Of a stretch of DNA of 64,000 bases, positions 24,122-32,725 are shown piece by piece. The DNA is from Parabacteroides goldsteinii DSM 19448 = WAL 12034 (GTDB taxonomy: Bacteria; Bacteroidota; Bacteroidia; Bacteroidales; Tannerellaceae). The DNA is taken from positions 1,027,126-1,091,125 of the forward strand of contig NZ_KQ033912.1 in the NCBI RefSeq assembly GCF_000969835.1, read 5' to 3'. How positions within the stretch are numbered: position 1 is the first letter of the stretch; each line of letters starts with the position of its first letter. Under the pieces are notes generated by a model. That model did not search any database. It worked only from the letters and a program-made list of their open reading frames with translations, and was not told the DNA's origin. The position numbers and the translations under genes are program-made.

Positions 24122-25333
24122 ATGAAAACATTACCTCTTCTATTTTTTACTTTTTTCCTGGCAACCGGTTGCTCAGGTACGAAAAAAGATTCCGCCGCAC
24201 AACCGGATAACGGAGAAGAAACGGCAGAAACAACAATACAGCCGGCCGCTCCCATCTGGTATGAAGGAGAAAAACCTATCTTTTTTAATGTAGAAGAGAA
24301 TTATCCGGAAACGAATATCCGCCTGAGCGATCTCTCCGATGCGTTGTATATACCACTGGAGACCAACGACAGTACGCTTCTGAGGCAAATCGGGACATGC
24401 GAGGGCAACGAATATTTGCTGACTAACGACTTCATCTACGCACAAGAAGAGCAAGCGGCTATTTATATATTCAAAAGAGACGGCAGCCTGGTCCGGAAAA
24501 TCGACCATAAGGGCGGAGGACCGGGCGAATACAGCTATATAAGCAGCTATGCCGTCGATACCCTCCGGAAAGAGATCTTCGTTCAGGATGCCAACCTAAA
24601 GAAAGGATGCACGTATGTCTACGACCTCGAAGGGAACTTCAAACGTACCTTCCTCAACAAAGCGAAAGAGATCACGATCCTCAACGACTCGCTCCTGCTC
24701 AATTATTTCAGATACAATCCGGGAGGTCCGCGCTATTCGGTCGTCCGCAAAGAAGACGGAAGCACGGTAAAAAAATTACCGATCCGCTTCCCAACCCAAC
24801 TGCCTCACGATAGCCACGGGCGTCTGGCCTACGGAAGCCTGGTAAAGAGCCCTAAAGGGGCCTTTATGGCTAATTTGGGCAATGATACCATCTTTGAAAT
24901 CCGGCAAGACTTGCAGGTCATTCCGCGTATCATCGACCAAAGCAAATATCCCACCACTTTCGCCCAGGTGCATCCGACGATCGAGACCGAGCGCTACCTG
25001 ATGTTCTATATCCTGCGTTGCCATTCGTATAAGCCGTATGTCGACGAGCATTACTACATCTATGACAAGAAAGACAACCAGATCTACAAGATGACCGACT
25101 ATCCGGGCAATTCATACTGGACGCTGATGGACGATTATCCGCACATCACCAACTGGAGCACGACACAGAATAGCAACGTTGCCGTACGTACCCGCCAGGT
25201 CTACGCCTTACAGGAAGCCGAAGGTAAACATGGCGATGCCGAATTGAAAAAACTGATCGAAACACTCGATGACGACGCCAATCCGGTTTTACAGATCATG
25301 CTGTTCCACACGGTAGATCAGATAAAGAAGTAA
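24122..25333 (+). CDS. 6-bladed beta-propeller lipoprotein
   Basis: 403 residues from the ATG at 24122, which gives a lipoprotein signal (MKTLPLLFFTFFLATGC, Cys17). The body has repeated beta-propeller blades of the type common in Bacteroides (EEQAAIYIFKRDGSLVRKID followed by HKGGGPGEYSYISSYAVD; EIFVQDANLKKGCTYVYDLE). The family is surface exposed or periplasmic and its ligand is unknown. It stands alone, convergent with the DUF4251 gene, with a long hairpin repeat between them. Confidence 0.8.
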   Translation: MKTLPLLFFTFFLATGCSGTKKDSAAQPDNGEETAETTIQPAAPIWYEGEKPIFFNVEENYPETNIRLSDLSDALYIPLETNDSTLLRQIGTCEGNEYLLTNDFIYAQEEQAAIYIFKRDGSLVRKIDHKGGGPGEYSYISSYAVDTLRKEIFVQDANLKKGCTYVYDLEGNFKRTFLNKAKEITILNDSLLLNYFRYNPGGPRYSVVRKEDGSTVKKLPIRFPTQLPHDSHGRLAYGSLVKSPKGAFMANLGNDTIFEIRQDLQVIPRIIDQSKYPTTFAQVHPTIETERYLMFYILRCHSYKPYVDEHYYIYDKKDNQIYKMTDYPGNSYWTLMDDYPHITNWSTTQNSNVAVRTRQVYALQEAEGKHGDAELKKLIETLDDDANPVLQIMLFHTVDQIKK

Positions 25334-25369
25334 TCAGGCAGAGTGATCGTTTAAAATACAAATAGCACG

Positions 25370-25449
25370 CAGATAACATAGATCGAGCAGATGAACACAG
25401 ATTTATTAATTAAAATATCTGCGTCAATCTGCTCGATCTGTGTTATCTG
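25370..25449. repeat. Long imperfect palindrome (CAGAT-type repeat), element A
   Basis: Two 35-nt arms (25370-25404 and 25415-25449) match at 30 of 35 positions around a 10-nt AT-rich loop. The arms are built from short CGCAGATAACACAGATC-like words. It lies between convergent genes and may act as a bidirectional terminator. Related element B lies at 26076-26167. Confidence 0.8.
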
Positions 25450-25463
25450 TGTTATCTGTTACG

Positions 25464-26042
25464 TTAGATGGAACGTCCCTTAAACACGTTAGACTGTTCG
25501 GTCGGATACAGGGTACCGGTAAATGAAACACGGTTGCTGTTGAAGTTCGGACTGACAGTGGCCGTACATTTGTTGGAACCTTTCACCATGCGGAAAGTCA
25601 CGTTTGCCGAAACGGCTACGCCTTGTACCATCATACTGAAAGTAATATTGCCTTTCTTATCGGTCTTCATTTCCACATTCGAAGCGTTTCCTTCTACAGT
25701 GATTCCACCGATACCGTTAGGACCTGCGTAAGCTCCGTTGAATGCCAACTGGATAGTTGCGCGGTTGCCATCCATAGAGACGAAGTTGGTACTCGGAGTG
25801 ACATAAACAAAACGTCCGCGTTTAAATTCCACACGATCGGCTTCGAGCACGAAGTCCTTGTCGTTAAGAGCCTGGACGGCTTGTTCGAACAATGCCATAT
25901 TTTCAGCTTCTTCGGCTGCTTTACGGGCTTCTTTCTCTGCTTTCTTGGCAGCTTTCTCGGCTGCTTTATCCTGTTGTGCCATCATTGTCCCTGAACCGGC
26001 ACTAAACAGCAGGACAGCTAGCAATAATAATACTCTTTTCAT
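25464..26042 (-). CDS. DUF4251 family protein
   Basis: A 192-residue exported protein: signal peptide (MKRVLLLLAVLLFSAGSG..MMAQ), then a highly charged Ala/Lys/Glu helix (about residues 25-50, AAEKAAKKAEKEARKAAEEA), then the DUF4251 beta domain (VYVTPSTNFVSMDGNRATIQ, GGITVEGNASNVEM, FRMVKGSNKCTATVSPNF). Function unknown; widespread in Bacteroidales. It is flanked on both sides by related palindromic repeats. Confidence 0.82.
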   Translation of the reverse strand: MKRVLLLLAVLLFSAGSGTMMAQQDKAAEKAAKKAEKEARKAAEEAENMALFEQAVQALNDKDFVLEADRVEFKRGRFVYVTPSTNFVSMDGNRATIQLAFNGAYAGPNGIGGITVEGNASNVEMKTDKKGNITFSMMVQGVAVSANVTFRMVKGSNKCTATVSPNFNSNRVSFTGTLYPTEQSNVFKGRSI

Positions 26043-26075
26043 ACTTCTATTCTTTTTAATTGTTAATCGGATACT

Positions 26076-26167
26076 GAGATATTTTTGACGCGGATGATAC
26101 GGATAACGCGGATTAAAACATCAATGTACATTTTTCTTAGCCAGGCCATCCGCGTCAAATATATCTC
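26076..26167. repeat. Long palindrome (ACGCGGAT-type repeat), element B
   Basis: Arms 26076-26096 and 26147-26167 (GAGATATTTTTGACGCGGAT type) match at 20 of 21 positions around 50 nt that contain further ACGGATAACGCGGAT words. It sits in the 161-nt gap between the MATE gene end and the DUF4251 gene start. Confidence 0.8.
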
Positions 26168-26203
26168 TTTTTGTATATATAGACAAATAACGTGCCGGTA
26201 AGT

Positions 26204-27556
26204 TCAATTTATCCCTTTACTTTTTATGTTTTTAACATGGTACCACAGGAAACCCCAAGCAGTTACGGCCGCAATGAAGTCTGAAAACGGTGATGCATAC
26301 CACACCCCGTCCAGTCCCCACACATGCGGGAATGTCAAAAGGGCAGGAATCAGGAAAAGACACTGACGGCTCAGGCTCAGGAACATCGCTTTCCAGGCAA
26401 TACCGATACTCTGGAAGAACTGGCTGATGGAAATCTGCGAACCGACCACCACGAAAACGAGCAGGCTGATACGCAAACCGTTTGCCGTCACCTCAATCAG
26501 TTCGGGGTCGTTGGTAAAGGCCCGGGCTATTATTTCCGGAAACAGGACACTGCACAGACAACCGATCCCCATAATAACGGTCGATGTGATAATCACCAGC
26601 CACAGGGTATCCTGCACACGCTTATGCTGACCAGCTCCGTAGTTGAAGCCGACAATCGGCTGCATCCCCTGCGCAATACCGATAATCAACATCACCAGAA
26701 GCATCCCGACGCTGGTGATAATACCGTTGGCCCCCAAAGCCAGGTCGCCGCCATATTGTTTCAAGGCGTAGTTCTGGATAACGACAACCAGGCTGCCCGC
26801 CAGCTGCATGGCGAAAGGCGAAACACCGATCGTCAGGATATTCCATACCACATGGCCCTCCAGTTTGAAAGTACCTTTATGGAAACGGACAATGCTGTCT
26901 TTCTGAATAAAATGGTTCATGACGAACAGGGTACTGAGCAGCATGGAGATGATCGTTGCGATGGCTGCCCCCCGGATACCCATATCCAGCCAGAAGATAA
27001 AGATCGGGTCGAGTATCACGTTGGCTATCGCTCCGATCAGCATGGTAAACATGGCCTTCTTCGGATAGCCGGATGCACGCATGACAGCGTTGAAACCAAA
27101 GCTGAGCGAAGTCAGGATCGTTCCGGGGACCACAATATTCAGGTAGTCTTTGGCATAAGGAATCGTTTGTTCGCTTCCGCCAAAGGCCAGCAGGAGGTCT
27201 TCCATCCAGATCATACAGGGAACGACCGTGATGATCGTAATAATGAATGTCAGCGTAAAGGCATTTCCCAGGACCTTTTCCGCCATCTCGTTCGCTTTCC
27301 GCCCCAGATGGATGGAGACACGGGTAGCCGCACCTGCCCCCACCAGCATACCGAATGCCTGCAAGAAGAGCAGGATCGGGAAGGTCAGCGTCAGTCCGGC
27401 AATAGCCAGCGCACCGACTCCCTGACCGATAAAGACACGGTCCACAATATTATACAAAGCATTTACCATCGTCCCGATCACCGCCGGGATAGCATACTGT
27501 AACAGCAGACGGCTCACTTTCTCGTTCTCCAGCCGTCCGATTATTTCATTTGCCAT
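26204..27556 (-). CDS. MATE family efflux transporter
   Basis: A 450-residue inner-membrane protein with about twelve hydrophobic segments in two halves, the MATE/NorM layout. The N-terminal half begins RLLLQYAIPAVIGTMVNALY followed by NIVDRVFIGQGVGALAIAGL; the second half repeats the pattern (GVSPFAMQLAGSLVVVIQNY). Such proteins export cationic drugs or metabolites in exchange for sodium or protons. The substrate cannot be told from sequence. It is monocistronic and separated from the ABC importer by a repeat-containing gap. Confidence 0.92.
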   Translation of the reverse strand: MANEIIGRLENEKVSRLLLQYAIPAVIGTMVNALYNIVDRVFIGQGVGALAIAGLTLTFPILLFLQAFGMLVGAGAATRVSIHLGRKANEMAEKVLGNAFTLTFIITIITVVPCMIWMEDLLLAFGGSEQTIPYAKDYLNIVVPGTILTSLSFGFNAVMRASGYPKKAMFTMLIGAIANVILDPIFIFWLDMGIRGAAIATIISMLLSTLFVMNHFIQKDSIVRFHKGTFKLEGHVVWNILTIGVSPFAMQLAGSLVVVIQNYALKQYGGDLALGANGIITSVGMLLVMLIIGIAQGMQPIVGFNYGAGQHKRVQDTLWLVIITSTVIMGIGCLCSVLFPEIIARAFTNDPELIEVTANGLRISLLVFVVVGSQISISQFFQSIGIAWKAMFLSLSRQCLFLIPALLTFPHVWGLDGVWYASPFSDFIAAVTAWGFLWYHVKNIKSKGIN

Positions 27557-27680
27557 AATTCATCTACACTTATCTTGTTATACTTTCGTTCTATTCATCC
27601 TTTCCTCCCTGTGCACCAAGGAGGTTACCACGCCCGCCCTTATGCTGGCAGGCTGCTCCGGCAAGGAGAGAGGTGTCGCC

Positions 27681-27803
27681 CCCTGCTGTTCGCATGATAC
27701 CGCACCGGGATGCGGTGAAGTTCCGCATCAGGATGCGGCTGGCTACCGCACCGGGATGCAGTTGTGTTCCACATCGGGATGCGGCAGTGTGCGAACAGTA
27801 GGG
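27681..27803. repeat. Four 23-bp palindromic tandem repeats inside a flanking inverted repeat
   Basis: Units start at 27700, 27723, 27746 and 27769, each 23 bp, with the palindromic core CCGCA-N6-TGCGG. The block is bounded by an inverted repeat CCCTGCTGTTCGCA (27681-27694) and TGCGAACAGTAGGG (27790-27803), 13/14 matched. The stop codon of the ABC ATPase lies inside the repeats. The rest of the 186-nt gap (27557-27742) holds nothing else I can name. Confidence 0.85.
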
Positions 27804-28816
27804 ATCGGTCCTACTCTCCTTACCGTTTCGACCAGTGCTGCCACCCCGGATAAGACCTTCACCTCCCCTCCGGGCAGGGTCAGTGACAGATGACGGGCGT
27901 CGAGGCAGTTGATATTGGGCTGTCCGTCTTTCACTGCCGAAGGACGGAAGCCGTTACGGATCATAGCATTGCCTACCCAATAGGAAACAAGGAAGTCGCC
28001 CTCCACTCCTATCGGTTCGACGGGTGCCTTCGTATTCAGTTTTCCGGTTGACGGATCGAAGACAATCCCTTCTTTTCCGAAGAAAGACTCGAAGGCGCCG
28101 CTCAGGATCAGGTCTTCGGGCGTACCGCACGCCATCGGACGGCCTTTTTCCTGTAGCCAGAGGCAATCGCCCATCTGGATCGCCAGGTCGAGGTCGTGGG
28201 TGGAAAGCAGGATCGCTTTATGTTGTTCTACGGCCAGCTTATGCAGCAGCACCATGGTCTCGATCCGGCTGGTAACGTCGAGGAAAGCCGTCGGCTCGTC
28301 CAGCAGGATGATCGGGCATTGTTGTGCCAGGGCTTTGGCGATCATGGCTTTCTGCCGTTCACCGTCGCTCAGTTCGGATACGTAGTTTTGTGCTTTATGG
28401 GCAATGCCGGCTGCCGTCAGCGATTGTTCGATAATCTCCCTATCGGTTTTCTTCAACTGTCCGAAGAAACCGGTGTACGGATGACGGCCCAAAGACACCA
28501 GTTCGTAAACGGTGATGCCGCCCGCATTCGTCTTTTCCGTCAGTACAACACCTACCGTCAGTGAAAAGTTGCTTTGAGAGTAGGAAGACAACGGTTTTCC
28601 CATCAGGCGGATCTCGCCGCTCAAGGGAGGCTGGAAACCGCAGAGCGTGCGCAGCAACGTTGACTTTCCGGCACCGTTCAGTCCGAGAAGGCAGGTGACT
28701 TCGCCCGGTCGCAGGCGCAGGTTCAGGTCGTCATGGATGACCTTGCGCTTTCCGCCTTTCAGCAGGTAGCCAATACTGAGGCGGCTGGCTTCTATTACAG
28801 GTTCTTGCATATTCAT
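27743..28816 (-). CDS. ABC importer ATPase, iron-chelate/cobalamin type
   Basis: 357 residues. Walker A is GLNGAGKSTLLRTL near residue 45, signature LSDGERQKAMIAKAL, Walker B CPIILLDEPTAFLD, followed by the switch His in STHDLDLA. This is the FecE/BtuD/HmuV family that energises uptake of ferric chelates, haem or cobalamin. A C-terminal domain of about 100 residues follows (VEGDFLVSYWVGNAMI...). The last 20 or so residues are read from a palindromic repeat block, so the natural C-terminus may be shorter. Start and stop overlap the permease gene as TGATG. Confidence 0.88.
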   Translation of the reverse strand: MNMQEPVIEASRLSIGYLLKGGKRKVIHDDLNLRLRPGEVTCLLGLNGAGKSTLLRTLCGFQPPLSGEIRLMGKPLSSYSQSNFSLTVGVVLTEKTNAGGITVYELVSLGRHPYTGFFGQLKKTDREIIEQSLTAAGIAHKAQNYVSELSDGERQKAMIAKALAQQCPIILLDEPTAFLDVTSRIETMVLLHKLAVEQHKAILLSTHDLDLAIQMGDCLWLQEKGRPMACGTPEDLILSGAFESFFGKEGIVFDPSTGKLNTKAPVEPIGVEGDFLVSYWVGNAMIRNGFRPSAVKDGQPNINCLDARHLSLTLPGGEVKVLSGVAALVETVRRVGPIPTVRTLPHPDVEHNCIPVR

Positions 28817-29850
28817 CAGTCGAAGTATTGGATATTTTTACGATTCACAATCACATAAATAATGACCGGCGCACCCAGCATGGGGGTTACGGCATTCAAC
28901 GGGAGTATATTATTGGTTCCGGGCATCACCATCAGTATATTACACAACAGGGCGATACAGGAACCGGCAAGCATCGTGACGGGCACCAGCATCTTATGGT
29001 TGGACGAACCCAGCATCAGACGGGCGATATGCGGCACGGCAAGTCCGATGAAGGAGATCGGGCCACAGAAAGCGGTCGTCGTAGCCGTCAGTAAACCGGT
29101 ACAGAACAGGATGGCAATACGGGTCCACTTGATCTTGATCCCCAGGTTGGCCGCGTACATTTCGCCCAGCAGCAGGGCGTTCAACGGCTTTATCAAAAGG
29201 ATTGCCAGCAGCAGGCCGGCCAACGTGAACAGGAGGAAATAAGGCAGTTGCATCAGCGATACGCCGGAGAAATTGCCGAGGCCCCACATGACGAAGGCGT
29301 GCACCTTATCCGTCGAGGCATAGTAATTCAGGACGGAGATCAGGGAAGAGGCCAGGTAACCGATCATGATACCGATGATCAGCAGCATGACATTGCTCTT
29401 CACCTTTGCCGAAAACCAGATGATCAGTCCCAGGATACAAGCGGCACCGGCAAAGGCAGCGATAATAACCGCCAGGTAACCGCTGATGGGCAACTCCGTC
29501 ACCATACTGAGCGTCCCGCCGAAATAGAGCATGATGGCCGCGACTCCCAGGTTTGCCCCGTCGCTGATCCCCAGGATGGAAGGGCCTGCCAGCGGGTTAC
29601 GGAACAGAGTCTGCAATAACAGGCCGCTGGTAGCCAGCGAGGCTCCGGCAAGCAAAGCCGTAACCGCCTGCGGGAAACGGGATTGCAAGATGATATTCTG
29701 CCAGGCGGGCCGGCCCACGTCTTTCCCCAGAAGGATATCGATCACGCTCTCCAGCGGGATGGAAACGGCACCGTACACCAGGCCTCCCATAAAAAGGAGG
29801 GCCAGGAGAAGCGGCAAGAGGAAGTATGGTAAAGCGATTTGTTTAAACAT
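28816..29850 (-). CDS. FecCD-family ABC importer permease
   Basis: 344 residues with about ten membrane segments. FecCD family features are SRFPQAVTALLAGASLATSG, RNPLAGPSILGISDGANLGV and the ATPase-contacting GPISFIGLAVPHIARLM. It forms the membrane channel with the overlapping ATPase gene. No periplasmic binding protein and no TonB receptor gene is adjacent, so the pair must use a binding protein encoded elsewhere, and the substrate (haem, siderophore or cobalamin) is not determined. I saw no B12-riboswitch boxes upstream. Confidence 0.9.
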   Translation of the reverse strand: MFKQIALPYFLLPLLLALLFMGGLVYGAVSIPLESVIDILLGKDVGRPAWQNIILQSRFPQAVTALLAGASLATSGLLLQTLFRNPLAGPSILGISDGANLGVAAIMLYFGGTLSMVTELPISGYLAVIIAAFAGAACILGLIIWFSAKVKSNVMLLIIGIMIGYLASSLISVLNYYASTDKVHAFVMWGLGNFSGVSLMQLPYFLLFTLAGLLLAILLIKPLNALLLGEMYAANLGIKIKWTRIAILFCTGLLTATTTAFCGPISFIGLAVPHIARLMLGSSNHKMLVPVTMLAGSCIALLCNILMVMPGTNNILPLNAVTPMLGAPVIIYVIVNRKNIQYFD

Positions 29851-29903
29851 TTCTATTTAGTTATTATCCTATTTGAGAGTTTCACATCTTATCAGTTTTG
29901 AAT

Positions 29904-30351
29904 GTTACTTTTCTCTTGAAAGAAAAGTAACCAAAAGTTCAAGGCTGCATCCGCTTCGCTACTCCGCATCCTACGTTCGCTGTCGTCTGTGAACTCGCTA
30001 CGCTCAAACAGCACAGCCTCCGGGCGCTCACTACGGATGCTTCGCTTTACGCTCACCAGATGAGGCCTTTCATAGAACGCTTTGCGTTCTCTTAAGATTG
30101 CCGATACTACCTGTTAAATCCGCAAGTTTTTGTTCTATAAGTACCGGTATCGGCCATCCTAAGAGGAAGCACAGCTTCCTTGAAAAGGCCTAAGCGGGTG
30201 AACGTCCGCGTAGGGGGAAGACGAAGCGGTTAAAAAAATCCGTTGTCTGAGCGAAGCGAGTTTCGGATTTTTCAGCGAAGTCTTTCACCGGAGCAGTGAA
30301 GCCGGTTAAGCCTTGATCTTTTGCCTACTTTTCCATCAAGGGAAAAGTAGG
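29904..30351. repeat. 448-bp structured element with 40-bp terminal inverted repeats
   Basis: The 518-nt gap 29851-30368 has no gene but is filled by this element. Ends: hairpins GTTACTTTTC/GAAAAGTAAC (29904-29931) and CCTACTTTTC/GAAAAGTAGG (30324-30351), both perfect 10-bp stems, lying within 40-bp inverted terminal repeats (29907-29946 and 30309-30348, about 33/40). Centre: AGGCCTTT/AAAGGCCT (30063/30184), hairpin AGAACGC-TTT-GCGTTCT, CTTAAGATTGCCGATAC pairing with 30147-30163, and hairpin GGAAGC-ACA-GCTTCC: a four-way-junction-like fold. It could be a MITE-like repeat or a structured RNA. Confidence 0.75.
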
Positions 30352-30368
30352 TTCAATTATTTCTATAT

Positions 30369-32369
30369 TCAATACTCACTCCGTTCCTTCTCTTTGATAA
30401 ATCCGTTGCGGTAGGCATACAGCAACTTTTCCAGGTCATGGATCTGGCGTTGCAGGTCGGCGCCTTTATCGGTATCTTTCACCATCTGGCGGTGAGAGCT
30501 CAACTCGACCACAATCGTGGTGGAACGGATATCACGGCCTTCCTTGATTGCCTGGTCGGTAGACAGGAACGGTTCGTGCTGTACCAACTGGAAACCGCGG
30601 GAATGATAAACCAGCGTATAACCGGCAATACCGGTCTCGGGATGGTAAGGTCTGGAGAAACCGCCGTCGATAACCAGCAACTTGCCGTTTGCCTTGATCG
30701 GGTTTTCTCCCTGGATGGAGCGGACAGGCACATGACCGTTAATGATATGGCGGTGAGGCCCGGTCACCCCGAACTCGTCCAGTATCATATCGCATACCTT
30801 TTCTTCTTCACGCAGGGTATAATACGCCCCTTTGTCTTCCTTCTGCACCGCCTTGTCGTCGATAAAAGCCCGTTCGAAGGTTGCCATCTTGCTCTTGTCG
30901 AACAAAGGAGAGTCTTTTCCTCCCCAAAGATACCAGATGTAATCGAGGGCAAAGTCCTTCTCCGGAGAGCCGTCCGAATCGAAATAAGCGGTACGGATCA
31001 ACTGGTCGACCTTATCCAGCAAAGCCTTACCCTTGTATTCCTGCCCTTCGATACAAATGTTCTTCAACGTTCCGTCGGCGTTCATCGGGACAGAGGCATG
31101 AAACAGCAGGTTGGAGTTACAAACCTGATACATACTGCCATGCCGGAAGAGGCAACGCATATGTTTCTTCAGCTTCTCGCTGCATTCGAACGAGTGGAGC
31201 ATGCGGTGCATCAGGTCTTCCTCCTCGATAGACAGCGCGTACGGGTCTTTCGGGTTGATGGTAGGCCAGTTTTTGTCTTTCAGTTCATACTCTTTCCCGT
31301 CCAGATGGATGGTCCCGCGTTTCAGGTCGATATGGTGTAACAACAGGCGGTCGTCCATATCGAATTCGGGGCGGCGGCGGATAATATCCCCTTCCAGCTT
31401 GAACTGGATGATCGTTATTGCCTTGTGCATCTGCGAGATCAGGCGGATCGTCTTTTCGTCGAAAGCCGAGTCGGCCCCATTAGTCTTCGGCATGAACAAT
31501 TCGCAGGGATCGTCGCCATAAATATCCATTGCAAAGGTAGCCAGAGGTAGCAGGTTGATGCCATAGCCATCCTCCAGGGTTGCCAGGTTACCGAAACGGA
31601 GGCACATGCGGATCACATTGGCGATGCTCCCCAGGTTGCCCGAGGCCGCCCCCATCCACAGGACATCGTGGTTGCCCCACTGGATATCGAAATGATGGTA
31701 GTCGCAAAGGGTATCCATAATGATATGTGCTCCCGGGCCACGATCGTAGATATCGCCGATCACATGCAGCAGGTCGATCGTCAGCCGCTGTATCAGGTTA
31801 CACATGGCGATAATGAAATCGTTTGCCCGCCCGGTCGAGATGATCGTTTTGATGATCTGGTCCACATAGGCCGACTTATTCGGCTCGACCGACGACTCAT
31901 GCAACAGCTCCTGGATGATATAGGAGAACTCTTTCGGTAATGCCTTGCGCACTTTCGAGCGGGTATATTTGGACGATACATTACGGCACACCCTCACCAG
32001 TTGGTTCAAGGTGATCAGATACCAGTCGTCCAGATCGGGTTCCTTCGAGCTGACCAGTTCCAGTTTCTGTTCCGGGTAATAGATCAGCGTACAGAGTTCT
32101 TTCTTCTCGTAATCGCGCAATGTATTGCTGAATATCTCATTCACTTTACGCTTGATCGCTCCGGAGGCATTTTTCAGCACATGATTGAACGCCTGATGTT
32201 CTCCGTGAATATCAGACAGGAAATGCTCCGTACCCTTCGGTAAGTTCAGGATCGCCTCCAGGTTAATGATCTCTGTACTGGCATCCGCAACTGTCGGGAA
32301 ACTACGTGCCAGCAATTGCAGATAACGCAGGTCACCAAGCACATATTCGGGTGTTATATCTTTCGTCAT
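30369..32369 (-). CDS. fbp: Fructose-1,6-bisphosphatase, class III
   Basis: Hydrolyses fructose-1,6-bisphosphate in gluconeogenesis. The 666-residue size and sequence are typical of the class III enzyme found in Firmicutes and Bacteroidota. It has a calcineurin-like metal site: SDIHGEHQAF (Asp53, His55), VIGDIYDRGPGAH and WGNHDVLWMGA, plus C-terminal INGHVPVRSIQGENP and LLVIDGGFSRPY. A -7 element TATCTTTG lies at 32395-32402 (minus strand), 26 nt upstream of the ATG. Monocistronic. Confidence 0.95.
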   Translation of the reverse strand: MTKDITPEYVLGDLRYLQLLARSFPTVADASTEIINLEAILNLPKGTEHFLSDIHGEHQAFNHVLKNASGAIKRKVNEIFSNTLRDYEKKELCTLIYYPEQKLELVSSKEPDLDDWYLITLNQLVRVCRNVSSKYTRSKVRKALPKEFSYIIQELLHESSVEPNKSAYVDQIIKTIISTGRANDFIIAMCNLIQRLTIDLLHVIGDIYDRGPGAHIIMDTLCDYHHFDIQWGNHDVLWMGAASGNLGSIANVIRMCLRFGNLATLEDGYGINLLPLATFAMDIYGDDPCELFMPKTNGADSAFDEKTIRLISQMHKAITIIQFKLEGDIIRRRPEFDMDDRLLLHHIDLKRGTIHLDGKEYELKDKNWPTINPKDPYALSIEEEDLMHRMLHSFECSEKLKKHMRCLFRHGSMYQVCNSNLLFHASVPMNADGTLKNICIEGQEYKGKALLDKVDQLIRTAYFDSDGSPEKDFALDYIWYLWGGKDSPLFDKSKMATFERAFIDDKAVQKEDKGAYYTLREEEKVCDMILDEFGVTGPHRHIINGHVPVRSIQGENPIKANGKLLVIDGGFSRPYHPETGIAGYTLVYHSRGFQLVQHEPFLSTDQAIKEGRDIRSTTIVVELSSHRQMVKDTDKGADLQRQIHDLEKLLYAYRNGFIKEKERSEY

Positions 32370-32536
32370 ATAGTGTTTACTGTCTTATTTCGTGCAAAGA
32401 TAAACAAATACAGGGAGACAATTCATTACAAAAGGATTATTTACGGAAGGCTGCTTTATCATAAACAAAAGAAAAGCGCCCTCTGGGGGCATACCTGATA
32501 TCTCCTTTCCCGACAGAGAGCTTCGATAAACACACA

Positions 32537-32575
32537 AAGCCCCGGAAGACGAATCCCCGGGGCTTGCTTTTTTTG
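32537..32575. terminator. GC-rich hairpin, bidirectional terminator candidate
   Basis: Perfect 9-bp stem AAGCCCCGG/CCGGGGCTT; the plus side is followed by GCTTTTTTT and the minus side by TTGTGTGTTT. It corresponds in position to the hairpin at 8682-8716 downstream of the paralogous gene. Confidence 0.75.
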
Positions 32576-32637
32576 TCTGTTTTCACTCTTCACAGAGGCA
32601 GAACAGAAGAACTTTATTTCATTACTTTAGTATTAAT
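32576..32637. repeat. 62-bp 3' repeat of the surface-protein genes, copy 2
   Basis: 61/62 identical to 8721-8782 and in the same position relative to the hairpin and the gene's 3' end. The rest of the gap to the stop codon at 32726 is AT-rich and only loosely similar between the loci. Confidence 0.9.
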
Positions 32638-32725
32638 AAATATCACTTGTTCACCTGTCACAGGGTAATTAACGCTATTGCGCTGCGTGATACTCTATTA
32701 GAATTATTTGATTATAAATAATTTC

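Noticed and set aside
26324..27502. 392-codon open frame on the plus strand
   Set aside because: It lies entirely antisense to the MATE gene, its product is rich in His, Gln and Asp with no membrane or domain pattern, and it is explained by the codon use of the opposite strand.
27700..27791. CRISPR array
   Set aside because: The four 23-bp units are directly adjacent with no spacers and vary in sequence, and there are no cas genes.
27642..27893. 83-codon plus-strand frame over the 23-bp repeats
   Set aside because: It is a by-product of the repeats and antisense to the ABC ATPase end.
29851..30368. Cobalamin riboswitch upstream of the ABC importer
   Set aside because: I could not find the conserved B12-box (GCCACTG type) or the core arrangement; the stretch is filled by the inverted-repeat element.
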